A DNA stretch of 64,000 nt, from contig CM060324.1 in the NCBI GenBank assembly GCA_030674155.1, forward strand, positions 49,320,035 through 49,384,034, read 5' to 3'. The position numbers and the translations under genes were made by a program. The notes below the pieces were generated by a model. That model was not told the DNA's origin. It was given only the letters and a program-made list of their open reading frames with translations, and did not search any database. This DNA comes from Stramonita haemastoma. Its lineage: Eukaryota; Mollusca; Gastropoda; Neogastropoda; Muricidae. Shown piece after piece: positions 48,542-59,390 of the stretch; the first letter of the stretch is position 1, and every line of letters begins with the position of its first letter.

Positions 48542-48836
48542 CCACACACTGCCTTTCAGTACTTCTTAAGCTCAGCTATTACATTGATATTAGATACTTA
48601 AAAATATATACAAAAAGATCAACTTTTTCTTTACTTCAAGCAATGCACACAGTTGGAAGGTAGCCAAAACATAATTGCTACGCCCCACAAATTGATAATA
48701 AGTTTATAAACGCCAAAGCAGAAGCCTTCGACTCCTTAAACCCAACTGTTCTCCTTTGTTTTTGTAGAATATGCCTATTTTTACATAATTTCCGGTATTC
48801 AGACACCAAGCCATGAGGTAATATTGCGCCAGACAA

Positions 48837-50396
48837 ATGGAGGTGTCGAGTGAGAAGAAACTCAGTAAAGCTACAAAATGGTAAATACTGATTCCTTGTT
48901 TTGTAAATTACAGTGTTCTATTGACTTTGTAATTATTAGAAATCGTATCGATGTATTGACTTATTTTGCATGTTTCACGACTAAGTAGCCTTGTCAAATA
49001 GTGAAAACGGTTGGTGACTGTGTAACGTGTTACGTGTGTACTGTGAACAATACGATCCAGATCCAGTCATCCAAGCCCTTTTGATAAAAAAAATTTCTGT
49101 GCGCGGGAGCGATAAACATGGGTCTGTTGGGAAAGTTGAGAGGATGGCCTGGCTAGAGTGAAGAGATCGGGAAGGTAGGTTAACAGATTATGAGTTAAAA
49201 GAACAAAATAAAATACAAATAAAATTAATAAATGACATATAGCATGAGCCTGTATTACAGCTTCGACTAAAATTCATAATTTTGTTCTTTTATATCGCCC
49301 ATAATGGAACACATTTTCACATAATGAAACATTGTCAAAGAAAAATGAGAGTCATTTAGATGGGGGTAGGGGGTTGGAAGTGGCTGGTTTTGATTGGCCC
49401 TGCAGTGGCACCAATGTGTTGACATGGTTGGTGACTGGTATGACTGCACTATGCAGTTCACTGATCAGTGATACACCATTTTCCCTGTGACTTACTGACT
49501 TCTTCCATAGCCTAATTGCTCAAGGAGCCACAGGAAGTCACTGAATGATGAATCAATCTTTTACTGTTTTTACTTTCAGGCTATTATTATATGGAATTTG
49601 TATCGCGCTATCTCTTGTAAGAACAAATCAAAGCGCTTGCATTTGACCTACAGAGCCACAGATCATGCTGCCACCAGGCGCAAAGATCAACGACGAACAA
49701 CGATGATCAACTGTTTGTTTTGTTGCTGCTGTACACTTTAGAGCGCAAAGCCTGGGCAAGTATGTATGGAGGGCAAGCTGTTACCCATGCAGCAGACCCC
49801 CCTTCTCCACGGCACTGGAATGATCCAGAGGCTATGGCATGGACAAACATGACTTTCATTTTCAAGTATTTCAAATATTAATTGCTCAACACAATAATTA
49901 TGTGAATGGGTTTTGCCTACATATATTATCTCATTGGGTACATGGTTTAGAATCTAACGTGAAGTTATGTTTTATAGACTCATAATAAAGCTAAAGCTTT
50001 TTTTGTTTTTAGTTAATTCATGTAAAATAATCCTATAAAATGGTTAAACAACTTCTTAAATGAAAGGAAATTATTCCACTGTACAAGAACTTTATTCACC
50101 TTTCTGAAAATTTTAGATATGCTGCCTTGTTCAAGGTATCTCATTCTAGCCATCAGAAAAGACTTGACAATAATGCTGAAAACAAGTGAGAATAACCATG
50201 ATTTTTGCCTGTCTTTCTGATGATTGTACCAGAAGACTTGGGTAACCCTTCAGTAGACTCTTGTACTAATGAATAAATGATGTTGCTTTTTGTACTACAG
50301 GCTCGTGACAGAGGGGACCCAGAACTTTTGATGAAATGCGGAGGAGCAGAAAGGAGAGAAGAGTTGAACTGATGCTTCACAAGAGACAGTTGGGAG
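48837..50396 (+). CDS. Candidate 5' part of an unrecognised gene with importin-beta-binding-like segment
   Basis: Exon 1 candidate: ATG 48837 to 48880 before GTAAAT (MEVSSEKKLSKATK). Exon 2 candidate: 50301-50396 between TACTACAG and GTAGGTGG. In one frame exon 2 reads EMRRSRKERRVELMLHKRQ, which resembles the basic IBB helix of importin-alpha-type proteins and of the TMCO6 family. The preceding frame is shifted at a TTTT run (50326-50329), as in the other genes here. A segment at 50737-50930 contains fragments such as AGPLVT and DPLMECL that could be an armadillo-type exon, again in broken frames. Function is not established and the assignment is weak. Confidence 0.3.
49575..49650 (+). repeat. 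Short GCGCT-flanked repeat, copy 3
   Basis: ATTATTATATGGAATTTG, TCGCGCTATCTCTTG and AAATCAAAGCGCTTGC. Confidence 0.6.
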
Positions 50397-50929
50397 GTAG
50401 GTGGTTTGCAGATGTTTGACAGGTATCTTAGAGTTAGAGTGTATGCTGCCTGTCCTTATACTAAGTTATAGACACAATGATTCTTACTCACAGTCCCTAA
50501 ATCGGAAATCTCCGCTGGGACGTTAAGTTAATCACAACAACAGTGTATGCTGTCATGAAGGGTAGATCCTTTGGAAATGTAGGTTACCACTCTACTGTGT
50601 ACTTCAGCTCATGATAACAGGTTGAGAAATTTAGCCGGTAAACTGAGATAGATCTACATGCCACACAACTATTTTTCAGCAAAAAGAAAAGTCACACAGG
50701 ATAAGGATGTTTCTTCCTTTCATTTGTGTTCATCAGATGGATGGCTCTGTCCCTAAGATAAAGGCAGCAGAACATAACATTGCAGGTCCTCTAGTCACTG
50801 TATAGCTTCTTACCCATTGGGGAGAGGATGGGCAAGATCCTCTAATGGAGTGCCTCATATGCAGAACTGTAGCATGCTTTGTTTTCTGGCTGCCGGTCTT
50901 GCCAGGACACTGCACTGTGTAGGTTTGCA

Positions 50930-51294
50930 CTTTTTATTTATTTATTTTTTATTCATTTCTTTTATATCAAGGATAGTGGAATAAGCACTTGTGTGCTTTT
51001 TTTAAAAATCTAGTCCCCGTGTGATAGCAATTTTGTACATCTTGTCATCTGTTTGCACCGGCACACGATGGCCTACTCTTATGAAAAGCGGAACATGATT
51101 TGACATGTGCACAAGATGTTCTGCATGCATTTGCACACGGGGCCTCGGTTTATTGTCTCATCCGAAGGACTTTTGGGGAGAGTGGAGTCAGCACTGATGT
51201 TAACTTCAGGAGAAAAATCCCCTCAAATGGGAATCGGTTCTAGGTTGTCAAATTGTGAGTGCAATGTTCTGACCACTAGGCTATCCCGTCCCCC
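50930..51294 (-). mobile_element. SINE-A, full-length copy
   Basis: Tail at 50930, head (CCACTAGGCTATCCCGTCC in plus reading) at 51294. Confidence 0.8.
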
Positions 51295-51454
51295 ATTTTA
51301 AATTGATCTTTGAGGTTGTTACAATCCCTGCCCATTATTCACTAGACACCACGTCTGCATTTCAAACACACAATTTGTGGACTTTTGGAATTTACTTTTT
51401 CTTTTTTTTTTTTTTTTTTTTTTCTTTTTTTTTTTTTACATTTAACACCACATT

Positions 51455-51695
51455 AAGTCAGTGCAGATTTATCTGCATGAAATTTGGGCTGCTCTTGCGG
51501 GGAGAGTGCATTGCCACAAGAGCAGCGCCACCTTTTTTCTTTTTTTTTTTTCCCTGTCTGCAACTGTTTGTTTCCCTATCAGAAATCAGATGATAAAAAT
51601 TCTGACCCTTGATTCACTAGAGCCGCCATGATTGAACCCTCAACTTCATGACCCATGACATTAAAGTTGAAAGGTCTTAGCCTCTCAGGTATGGC
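51455..51695 (-). mobile_element. SINE-B, diverged copy
   Basis: Plus reading GCAGATTTATCTGCATGAAA, TTTGGGCTGCTCTTG and CCCTGTCTGCAACTG match the reversed 3' domain and body. Confidence 0.6.
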
Positions 51696-51973
51696 ACTCG
51701 TTGTATGCATACATAAATCATGCTTTCAGCTTTTTAGCCCTGGCTGTTTGTACAGGTAAGTTTCTTCCAGCGCTGGAGATTGTCTGGTGAGTTAGTCTTA
51801 TTGTCAAGAAGATTGAGCAAAGTGGCTTGCTTGATTAGTTAATAATGATGATTATTTGCCAGTGCGTTGGGCTACAAGAGTTATTCTGACTTGGGGGAGC
51901 GTCAGAAGGAAGGGGCGGCAGAAGAGAATGATTTTGAACTGGGTGAGGTGGAGAAAACTGAACTTGGAGATGT

Positions 51974-52241
51974 AGGGGATTTTTCCGTGGAGTTAACATC
52001 AGTGCTGACTCCACTCTCCCCAAAAGTCTTTCGGATGAGACTATAAACCGAGGCCCCATGTGTGAACGCACGCAGAACATCTTGCACACATGTTAAATCC
52101 TGCGTTTTCGTAAGAGTAGGCCATTGTGTGCTGGTGGGAACAGATGACAATATTTACAAAACTGCATACACGTGGGGATTGGATGAAAAAAAAGCACATG
52201 AGTGCTTATTCCATTATCCTTGATAAAAAAAAAAAAAAAAA
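51974..52241 (+). mobile_element. SINE-A, headless copy
   Basis: Starts at GGGGATTTTTCCGTGGAG and ends in poly-A. Confidence 0.75.
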
Positions 52242-52984
52242 ATACAATACCACTTTCAGACCTAGTCTAGTAGGCAAATGCCGCAAGTACTGAAGGTTGG
52301 GTAGCAGATGATACTTCCCCTGTGCTTGAACCAGTTGCAAGCGGTGAGACACCAAAGAATCAGCTGTATTGAGAGTGACTTGGGTTAAACATTCATATTT
52401 TGTTTGTGCCGACTGTTGTACTGAATCAGTACTATTCTCATCAGCAGGGTTGTGATAGCAATATGCAATTGTCATGATTACCTGTGATTTGAAATATAAA
52501 CTTCTTTTAACTAAATAAATAGTTTAAAAAAAATAAATTCAGACAAAAAGTAGCATCTTAAAGTCATTCATTCCAATCCAAGGGATTGCGTCCAGAGGCA
52601 AGAGTAAGCATACTTTATTTAAGTTGAACCTGAGATTCGCCAGGATTAAATTATCCCCTCCCCTGAATCCCAATTCAGGATTTACAAGTCAGTAGTTTTC
52701 CATCACGCAGTGACCTTTACTGATCACTACCACTTGCCAAAGCTCTTTCAGGCCAGAGGCACAGAGCCTGCGTGAGTCTGGAAGTAATTAAAAGCTGCTG
52801 GTATGTACTTAACAAGAGAAAAAGGTGGGCAAGCGAGCATGTGTGCCTGACCTGATTTTGTGATGGAATGCGAAACCTAGAGACAATTTGTGTTCAGAGA
52901 ATCCAAATGCAAGAGGGTTGAACACAATTCCATGTGGGTGATTTTCAGATTTTTTTGATTAAAAAAAGAGGCATATTAGATTCA

Positions 52985-53450
52985 AAACCATAAATCTTTT
53001 TGAAAATGACCAAAATGACAACCTGTGACAAACACCTTTAAAACCCTTGAAAGTCGAGGCTCGTCTATTAAAAGTTACACATTAAGGAGGATGATAAAAT
53101 AAAGATCACATTTTTGTGCAGAAAAATAATTAAAGGTTTAATTCCATGAGAGCGTGTGTGGCGCTTCACAGCCGGGCAGCTGCAGGGTTAGGTTGATGGT
53201 GCGAGCTGATGTTCGGATACTAGGCTGTGTTGTGGTATTTTCCATGATATTATGTTTGTATGTTTACTGTTCTTATGTGTGGCTTGTAACCTGCGTGAAT
53301 TTCTCTGTGAGATAATAAAGTATTTGGATTGATTGAAATGAATTGAGTGTGCGGACGAAACAAAACAAGGACTTACAGGTGACTCTCTGAGGAGGTAAAA
53401 ATTGTTTGGCACATACACAGTAAGTCTTTGAAAGTCATCTCTTAATTGCT
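52985..53450 (+). repeat. Dispersed repeat E, copy 2, interrupted
   Basis: AAAATGACAACCTGTGACAAAC, CCTTGAAAGTCGAGGCTCG and AGGAGGATGATAAAAT match the family. About 185 bp of other sequence (53151-53335, ending ATAATAAAGTATTTGGATTG) interrupts it. Confidence 0.45.
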
Positions 53451-53635
53451 CAGTTGGATGGATTTTAATTTTTTGTTATTCAGAGTTCAAAACAACAAAG
53501 CAAGGCAAAAACTATGCATTGAAACTTCTGTAATAGACAAAAGCATCGAAGGCTATATTAACAAAGTATCAACAAACAAAACAAGTGTTTTCAATGCACA
53601 TGTGATAAGGCACATCGGTATGTGTGCACGGTGGA

Positions 53636-53649
53636 TGTGTGTGTGTGTG

Positions 53650-53696
<47 letters not shown>
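53636..53696. repeat. (GT)n microsatellite
   Basis: About 60 bp of GT. Confidence 0.92.
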
Positions 53697-53698
<2 letters not shown>

Positions 53699-54885
53699 TG
53701 TGCGTGTGAGCATGTGCGTGTTTATGTAAATAAGCTTTGGGAAGACACGAGGGGAATCATGGTTGATTTTGTAGAAGAGGTACTTTTAAAGGGAAACTGT
53801 TAATTGGAAGGGGGGGCTTTCTCCTTAGATTAACTGCTAGGTTCATTTGTCAATTGTGAGAAAGGGGGAGGATATGTATGTAATGGTAACTGGGAATTGA
53901 AAAAAGGCTAGCATATAAAAGAGCATGGTTTTCTCCCGTGGATTTATTTGGGGCTAGTAACTATTTTCATCCATTGATTCAACTTTGGTTCTTTTGGAAA
54001 CAGATTTTTCAAAAGTACAGTAAGCTGCAAATCGCTGATTTCAGAGCTGAAAATTGCAATTTAACATTTATTTATATTTAATTATTTATTTTATAGTGTG
54101 GAAATGCAAGAAATAACCGTACCTTTGGGCTTGATCCTGCATTTATATATCCAATTAGTTTTGGTTCTCTTCAAAACACCTACAGCCTATTTGTAAACAA
54201 AGGTAGGCTGCTGGAAACCTGAGCTGATTTCAAAACTGGAACATTGTCATAAAACATCCAACCATGGCTTGTTGATAGGACAGACAAGTTGTGATTTAAA
54301 GAAAACTTCCAAACTATTGTGTCAAAAGCTAGGTACCATTCTGTCCATGTACCATTGTGTCCACATGCTTACATACATACATACATACATACAGCAGACA
54401 AGCCAGCTGACCAACAGCATTCTCCCAGTGACTAATATTATTTGCTAAAACTAACCTTTACGCTAACCTTTATTTCTTAACCTGGCCCCACATGTGGACA
54501 CAAAAGGTAGATGGATATGATGATACAAGACATGACACAGAAACAAACCTTTGATGTGTCTTGCATTTTTGGGTGGGGAAGAGGGGGGGGGGGGGGGGGG
54601 GGGGATAGGAAAAAGATGTTAGAAGGGGTGGGATGGATAGCTAGCTGTATGTGGGAAGTGGCATAAGGAAGGTTATGGCTAAGTCGTCTGTGTGAGTGAG
54701 TGTGAGAGCAAGAATAGGGAATGGGCAAACATGGTTTTGTTGGGGGGCTTTTTGTAAGGGAATGGTTTAGCAAAATAGATATTTATGTAAAAAAAAGAAG
54801 AAAAAAAGGTAGGGTTAAGTGGTAAATGCAGTTACCAAGATGATGATTTGTTGTGTGTGTGCGTACATGTATGTGTGTGTGTGCC

Positions 54886-54887
<2 letters not shown>

Positions 54888-54960
<73 letters not shown>
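54888..54960. repeat. (GT)n microsatellite
   Basis: About 70 bp of GT. Confidence 0.92.
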
Positions 54961-55060
54961 GTTGTGCTTGCTTGAGAGAGATAGTAGTCATACTTACATA
55001 TAATTATATACATGGATGCAGAAAAGGAGGAAAGAGTGTGTATACCTAGTCCTTCATTTT

Positions 55061-55232
55061 GTCACTGTGTGATTCCCAGATTAACACTCTGGGGGTCTCC
55101 CGGAATGAATCACTCATCCATCCCACCTGGGAATCACTGCGAGATTGAAATTGCACACTAAATTAGGTTTGGGTGTATGACTGTTTTCAAGTACCTCACC
55201 ATATAGGCCACCATATTTTGACTTCAGAGGAT
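55061..55232 (-). repeat. Dispersed repeat D, minus copy
   Basis: Inverted partner of 46258-46398, with an additional about 40 bp around TTAACACTCTGGGGGTCTCC. Confidence 0.6.
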
Positions 55233-55301
55233 TTTTTTATGGAGAGTGCAAGTTGTTGAGGTCTTGTTATAGCTGAAGGCAATCTTAACATAACATTTTA
55301 A

Positions 55302-55382
55302 TAATGATAATAATAATAATATATGGAATTTATATAGCGCTGAATCTTGTAGAGCACACAAATCAAAGCGCTTGCATTCAAG
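55302..55382 (+). repeat. Short GCGCT-flanked repeat, copy 4
   Basis: AATAATATATGGAATTT, TATAGCGCTGAATCTTG and AAATCAAAGCGCTTGC. The same (AAT)n leader precedes it. Confidence 0.6.
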
Positions 55383-56089
55383 TTTGTCATGCGCATGCAA
55401 CTGTTCACAAATAAAATCAACAAATTATATGTCCACACACACAATATTACAATTTTACAATAGAACATTTTTGTGTAGGTTTTGGCAAGTAGCTGACATT
55501 AATAACTGACACAGCTTTTGGCTTAGGCCAAGTTCTTCGTCTTTAATGTTTGCATTTTATTTAGATCAGATGAACTGTAAGTTAAATAAAGAAGAATAAG
55601 CAGCATCAGAAAATGCAAAAAAACCCAAAACAAAACACCCCAACAAACAAACAATAGAAGCCAAAGAAACAGAAGAAGTAGTACAAGATAAGGGAACTCA
55701 TAAAGGAAAAGCACAATAAAAACAAAGGAAAAAAGTATAGAAAAAGAAGAAAACGCAAAGAAGTCAGAAGCAGGTTCATAACCAGAAAGAAAGTGGTAGA
55801 AACTCCTGAACAAGCAGCAAAATCATCAACAAACAGAAAGAACAAAATGATGAAAAGGTGATCAAGCCAAAAAATGGCAGCAGCAATAACAACAAAATTG
55901 GAGGCTGGGAAAGAAAAATGGAAAGAACAGAATGGACGGGGGGTGTTAACGGAATATCGGCAAGAAATAAAAAAGAAAAGGATACATAAGAAACACACAC
56001 ATGGGTGATGTTCCTTCCATTTTAAACAGAATTCTGTAATGGCAATTTTCAGACTTTAAAATACTATTTTTGAAAGAAACACCAAAATC

Positions 56090-56335
56090 ACAAATAATAT
56101 TTTTAAAAGAACTATACCAGATTAATGACTTTGAATCTTTTTGAAAATGACCAAATTGACAACCTGTGACAAACATCCCCATGAAGATCCTTGAAAATCA
56201 AGGCTTGACTATCAAAAGTATTCTCATTAACAATGACAGTAAACTGAAGATAAACTTTGGTGTTAAAGAAGTTAAAGTTCCAAACAGGCACAGAATAACA
56301 GATGACAAACGTTTCATTTGTGGTGACTGTAAGTT
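56090..56335 (+). repeat. Dispersed repeat E, copy 3
   Basis: AATTGACAACCTGTGACAAAC, CCTTGAAAATCAAGGCTTGAC and AATAACAGATGACAAACG align with copies 1 and 2. Confidence 0.45.
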
Positions 56336-56339
56336 AAAT

Positions 56340-56925
56340 TTTTTGTCATTCATGGCTTTAGATAGTGGTGATTTTCTTCATGAAATTCGTTGCTTTAGTA
56401 GTGGCTTTCTTTATTGCTTTCTTGGTTTTAGTGGTCACATGATCACAGTCTTAGCTTTATTCATGGCTTTAGTGGGGATATGATCACATTCTTGCCTATA
56501 ATGGTGACTTTCTTTATTTTATTCTTGCCTTTAGTGGAGACTTGATCACATTCCTGGCTGAAGTGGTGACTTCATGGCATCTTTGTTTTAGCGGTGACTT
56601 TCTTTATGACTGTCTTGGCCTTAGTGTTGACTTTATTTATCACATTTTTGGTTTTAGTGGTGAATTTCATTATCACATTTTTGGCTTTAGTGGTAACTTT
56701 CTTTATCACATTTTTGGCTTTAGTGGTGAATTTATCTCATTTTTGGCTTTAGTGGTGAATTTATCTTATTTTTGGCTTTAATGGTGAATTAATCACATTT
56801 TTGGCTTTAGTGGTGACTATCACATTTTTTGGCTTTAGTGGTGACTTTCTTTATCATATTTTTAGCTTTTGTGTTTTGGCTTTAGTGGTGACATCACATT
56901 TTTGGCTTTAGTGGTGAAAAATCCA
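56340..56925. repeat. Degenerate tandem repeat, about 35-40-bp units
   Basis: More than a dozen copies of GGCTTTAGTGGTGACTTTC and TTTATCACATTTTT. Confidence 0.82.
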
Positions 56926-57639
56926 CTTCAGCAGTAGAATATTCCATTCCATATTGTGCTGAAAAAAAACGTATTACTATCCAAACAAGCATGATCAAGA
57001 TTTATATAGTGAAAAAATGTGGCACTGTACTGTGGTTATATTCTGTCTTGGGCAGGCCAGCTTAATTTTCACAAAGAGAAACTTATACTGTGTAGTGTAA
57101 TGGTATGGCACTGCTCTCCTGTGTTCTGAACTACAATACTACATCATACTTCCATACCATCCATATTTTAGGGTATGATACTGTGCCATCCTATCCCATC
57201 CCACCTTGTGCCATGTTATCCCATCTCATCCCATCCCATCCCAGTCTATGCCATTCTATCGTGTCTCATCCCACACCATCCGAAGTTTTCAAATTTATTT
57301 AATTATATATGTGCTGTGAGTTGTATTACAGATTGTGTTGAATAGAAAATAAGTTGTGATATTCATGGAAAGGTTAACATATTCACGTATGTGACATATT
57401 AATTTTGTCAGAAAAGTAATAAAACAATAAGCAAAGGTATGTTGAATGATGGATAGAAATATGCATAATTTGCAACTTTGTTTAGGAGGGCTTTTTTTGT
57501 GGTGTGTGTGTGTGTGTTTGTTTTTTTCTTTTGGTGATGTATTGGCATCATAATTTGATATAGGTTTCGAGAAAAGGAACAGTTTCTGCTTTACTTTTTT
57601 TGTGTTTTGTTTGTTTTGTGGGGGGTGTGTGTGTTGGGG

Positions 57640-57696
57640 GGGGGGGGGGGGGGGGTCAATGGTTTGGTTTTTTTTGGGGGGGGGGGGGGGGGGTGA
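57640..57696. repeat. Two long poly-G runs
   Basis: G runs of about 19 and 17 separated by a T-rich 23-bp spacer; potential G-quadruplex DNA. Confidence 0.85.
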
Positions 57697-57959
57697 GAGG
57701 GGATGGTGAGAGTATGTGAAATTTATGAAGTAAGAGATCTGATTACTATCTTTAAGATTAAGTATCTTTAAGATTAGTATCTTTAAGATTCTTAGATTAA
57801 TTAAGAAAAATGTATGTCTGTGTGTGCGCGCGCACTATGTATGCATATTTTTGTAAATTTATCTACATGCAAACGTGTGTAGGGTTTGGGGGTTGTTGTT
57901 TTCAAATTGATTTTCCTTTTTAAAAAAAAAAAAAATTTCCTTAAGTGCTTTGAATTAGT

Positions 57960-58196
57960 TATACTACAGGTTATGTTAAATAGAAAACAAGTTGTGATGT
58001 CTATGGAGATGTGAATATATATGTTAAGATATTTGGCATCTTTGTCAGAATGAATAGAAAAAAAGTTGTGATATATGTGGAGATGTGAATATGTTTAGGT
58101 ATTTGGCATCTTTGTCAGAATGAATAGAAAATAAGCTGTGATATATGTGGAGATGTGAATATCTTTAGGTATTTGGCATCTTCGTCAGAATGACCA
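57960..58196. repeat. Tandem repeat of about 70 bp, three copies
   Basis: Units with GAATAGAAAATAAG, TGTGATATATGTGGAGATG, GGTATTTGGCATCTTTGTCAG; ends 75 bp from the Gypsy element. Confidence 0.8.
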
Positions 58197-58270
58197 AAAC
58201 CATGTTGAATGATGGAAAGAAATGTGTGTGTGTCTTTTTTGGGTTTTTTTTTTTTTTTTTTTTTGGTCTG

Positions 58271-58462
58271 TGTTATGTTTCTCTTGAGAATGACCAGCTA
58301 GTGGCCTAATACATTCAAAATACAAACGTACGGCTTGCGCACAATAAAACCAGAACAACGTGGCACTTGGCTGGAACCGGAAGTGACCTTTTATTCAAGG
58401 GAAATAACTCATATTACATATTACAATCTACTTTCAATTTCAGTTAGGCTTTGGACACAACA
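58271..58462 (-). repeat. 3' LTR of the Gypsy element
   Basis: Pairs with 63507-63698 at full length. Its left flank GTCTG equals the right flank of the other LTR. Confidence 0.93.
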
Positions 58463-58473
58463 TCCCTCCTCAA
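58463..58473 (-). other. Polypurine tract candidate
   Basis: On the element strand GAGGAGGGA abuts the 3' LTR, as expected for the plus-strand primer of LTR retrotransposons. Confidence 0.65.
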
Positions 58474-58999
58474 CTTGAATGGACAATTACAATGAAAACG
58501 AATTGTCAAAGAGTAACATCCGAAACTCGAAAATTTGAGGAAGATATGCATTGTGCATTAATTTGAATTCAATGGTTTCTAAAAATTAAACCTTTGGCTT
58601 CATCAATATATATTGAATACACATCAGTAAGCAAATACGTGTCTTGGCTGCATGTGGGTGTGTATGTCAGAGACATTGAGAAAATTCAAAACATCCAATA
58701 GAATAAAATAAAGGGATGCAAACACATGAGTGACTGGTTATGCCTACTGTGCCAATATAGGAACGTCATATAAAATCAAATTAAATTCTGCACGAACAAA
58801 TGATAAACTTGAATGTCAAGATATTCAGTTTTTGATGAAAAAGTGTCCACTCAGTTCTGAATGGTTTCTTGGAATTCACGTCCGGTCCTTCACTCATATG
58901 TAAATATATGATTTGAGGTTTAAGCTTTCATGAATAAAATGAAATGAAAGAAATTTTAGTAGGCTAATATGACCAAAATATACGATCACTTAAAAACTA

Positions 59000-59263
59000 T
59001 AATATTGTGACCTCTCTACACGATCACTTAGAATCAAGTTGGATCAGCCTAGCTACACTGCTGTCCTTCTTGATATACAGTCCATAAACACAATCCAAAA
59101 TACAGAGCATTCTGATGCTCTTCTTATGATAATAAGAACATAATATTGTGACCACTCTACACGATCACTTAGGATCAAGTTGGATCAGCCTAGCTACACT
59201 GCTGTCCTCCTTGATATACAGGCCATAAACACAAATCAAAACTACAGAGCATTCTGATGCTCT
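59000..59263. repeat. Tandem duplication of about 123 bp inside the Gypsy 3' region
   Basis: Two copies, 59000-59122 and 59141-59263, both running from TAATATTGTGACC to CATTCTGATGCTC and differing at a handful of positions. They lie between pol and the 3' LTR. Confidence 0.8.
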
Positions 59264-59390
59264 CTGACAATGACTAGAAACATAAATGATATTTAATATC
59301 AAACAATGCTTAAATTTGACTAAATAGAGAGACAACCTAACTACACGTTGTCCTCTAGTGACAGGTCATGTACAAGATCGACGTAATGGA

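Larger units (their letters stand above)
50400..58265. other. Gene-poor stretch before the Gypsy element
   Basis: SINEs, tandem repeats and microsatellites as listed. Apart from the possible broken armadillo-like piece at 50737-50930, no coding similarity was seen on either strand. Confidence 0.5.

Noticed and set aside
55523..56000. Minus-strand Phe/Leu-rich frames of 96-130 codons resembling membrane proteins
   Set aside because: Translation of an A-rich plus strand gives Phe/Leu runs; three overlapping frames are equally hydrophobic and no splice or start signals fit.
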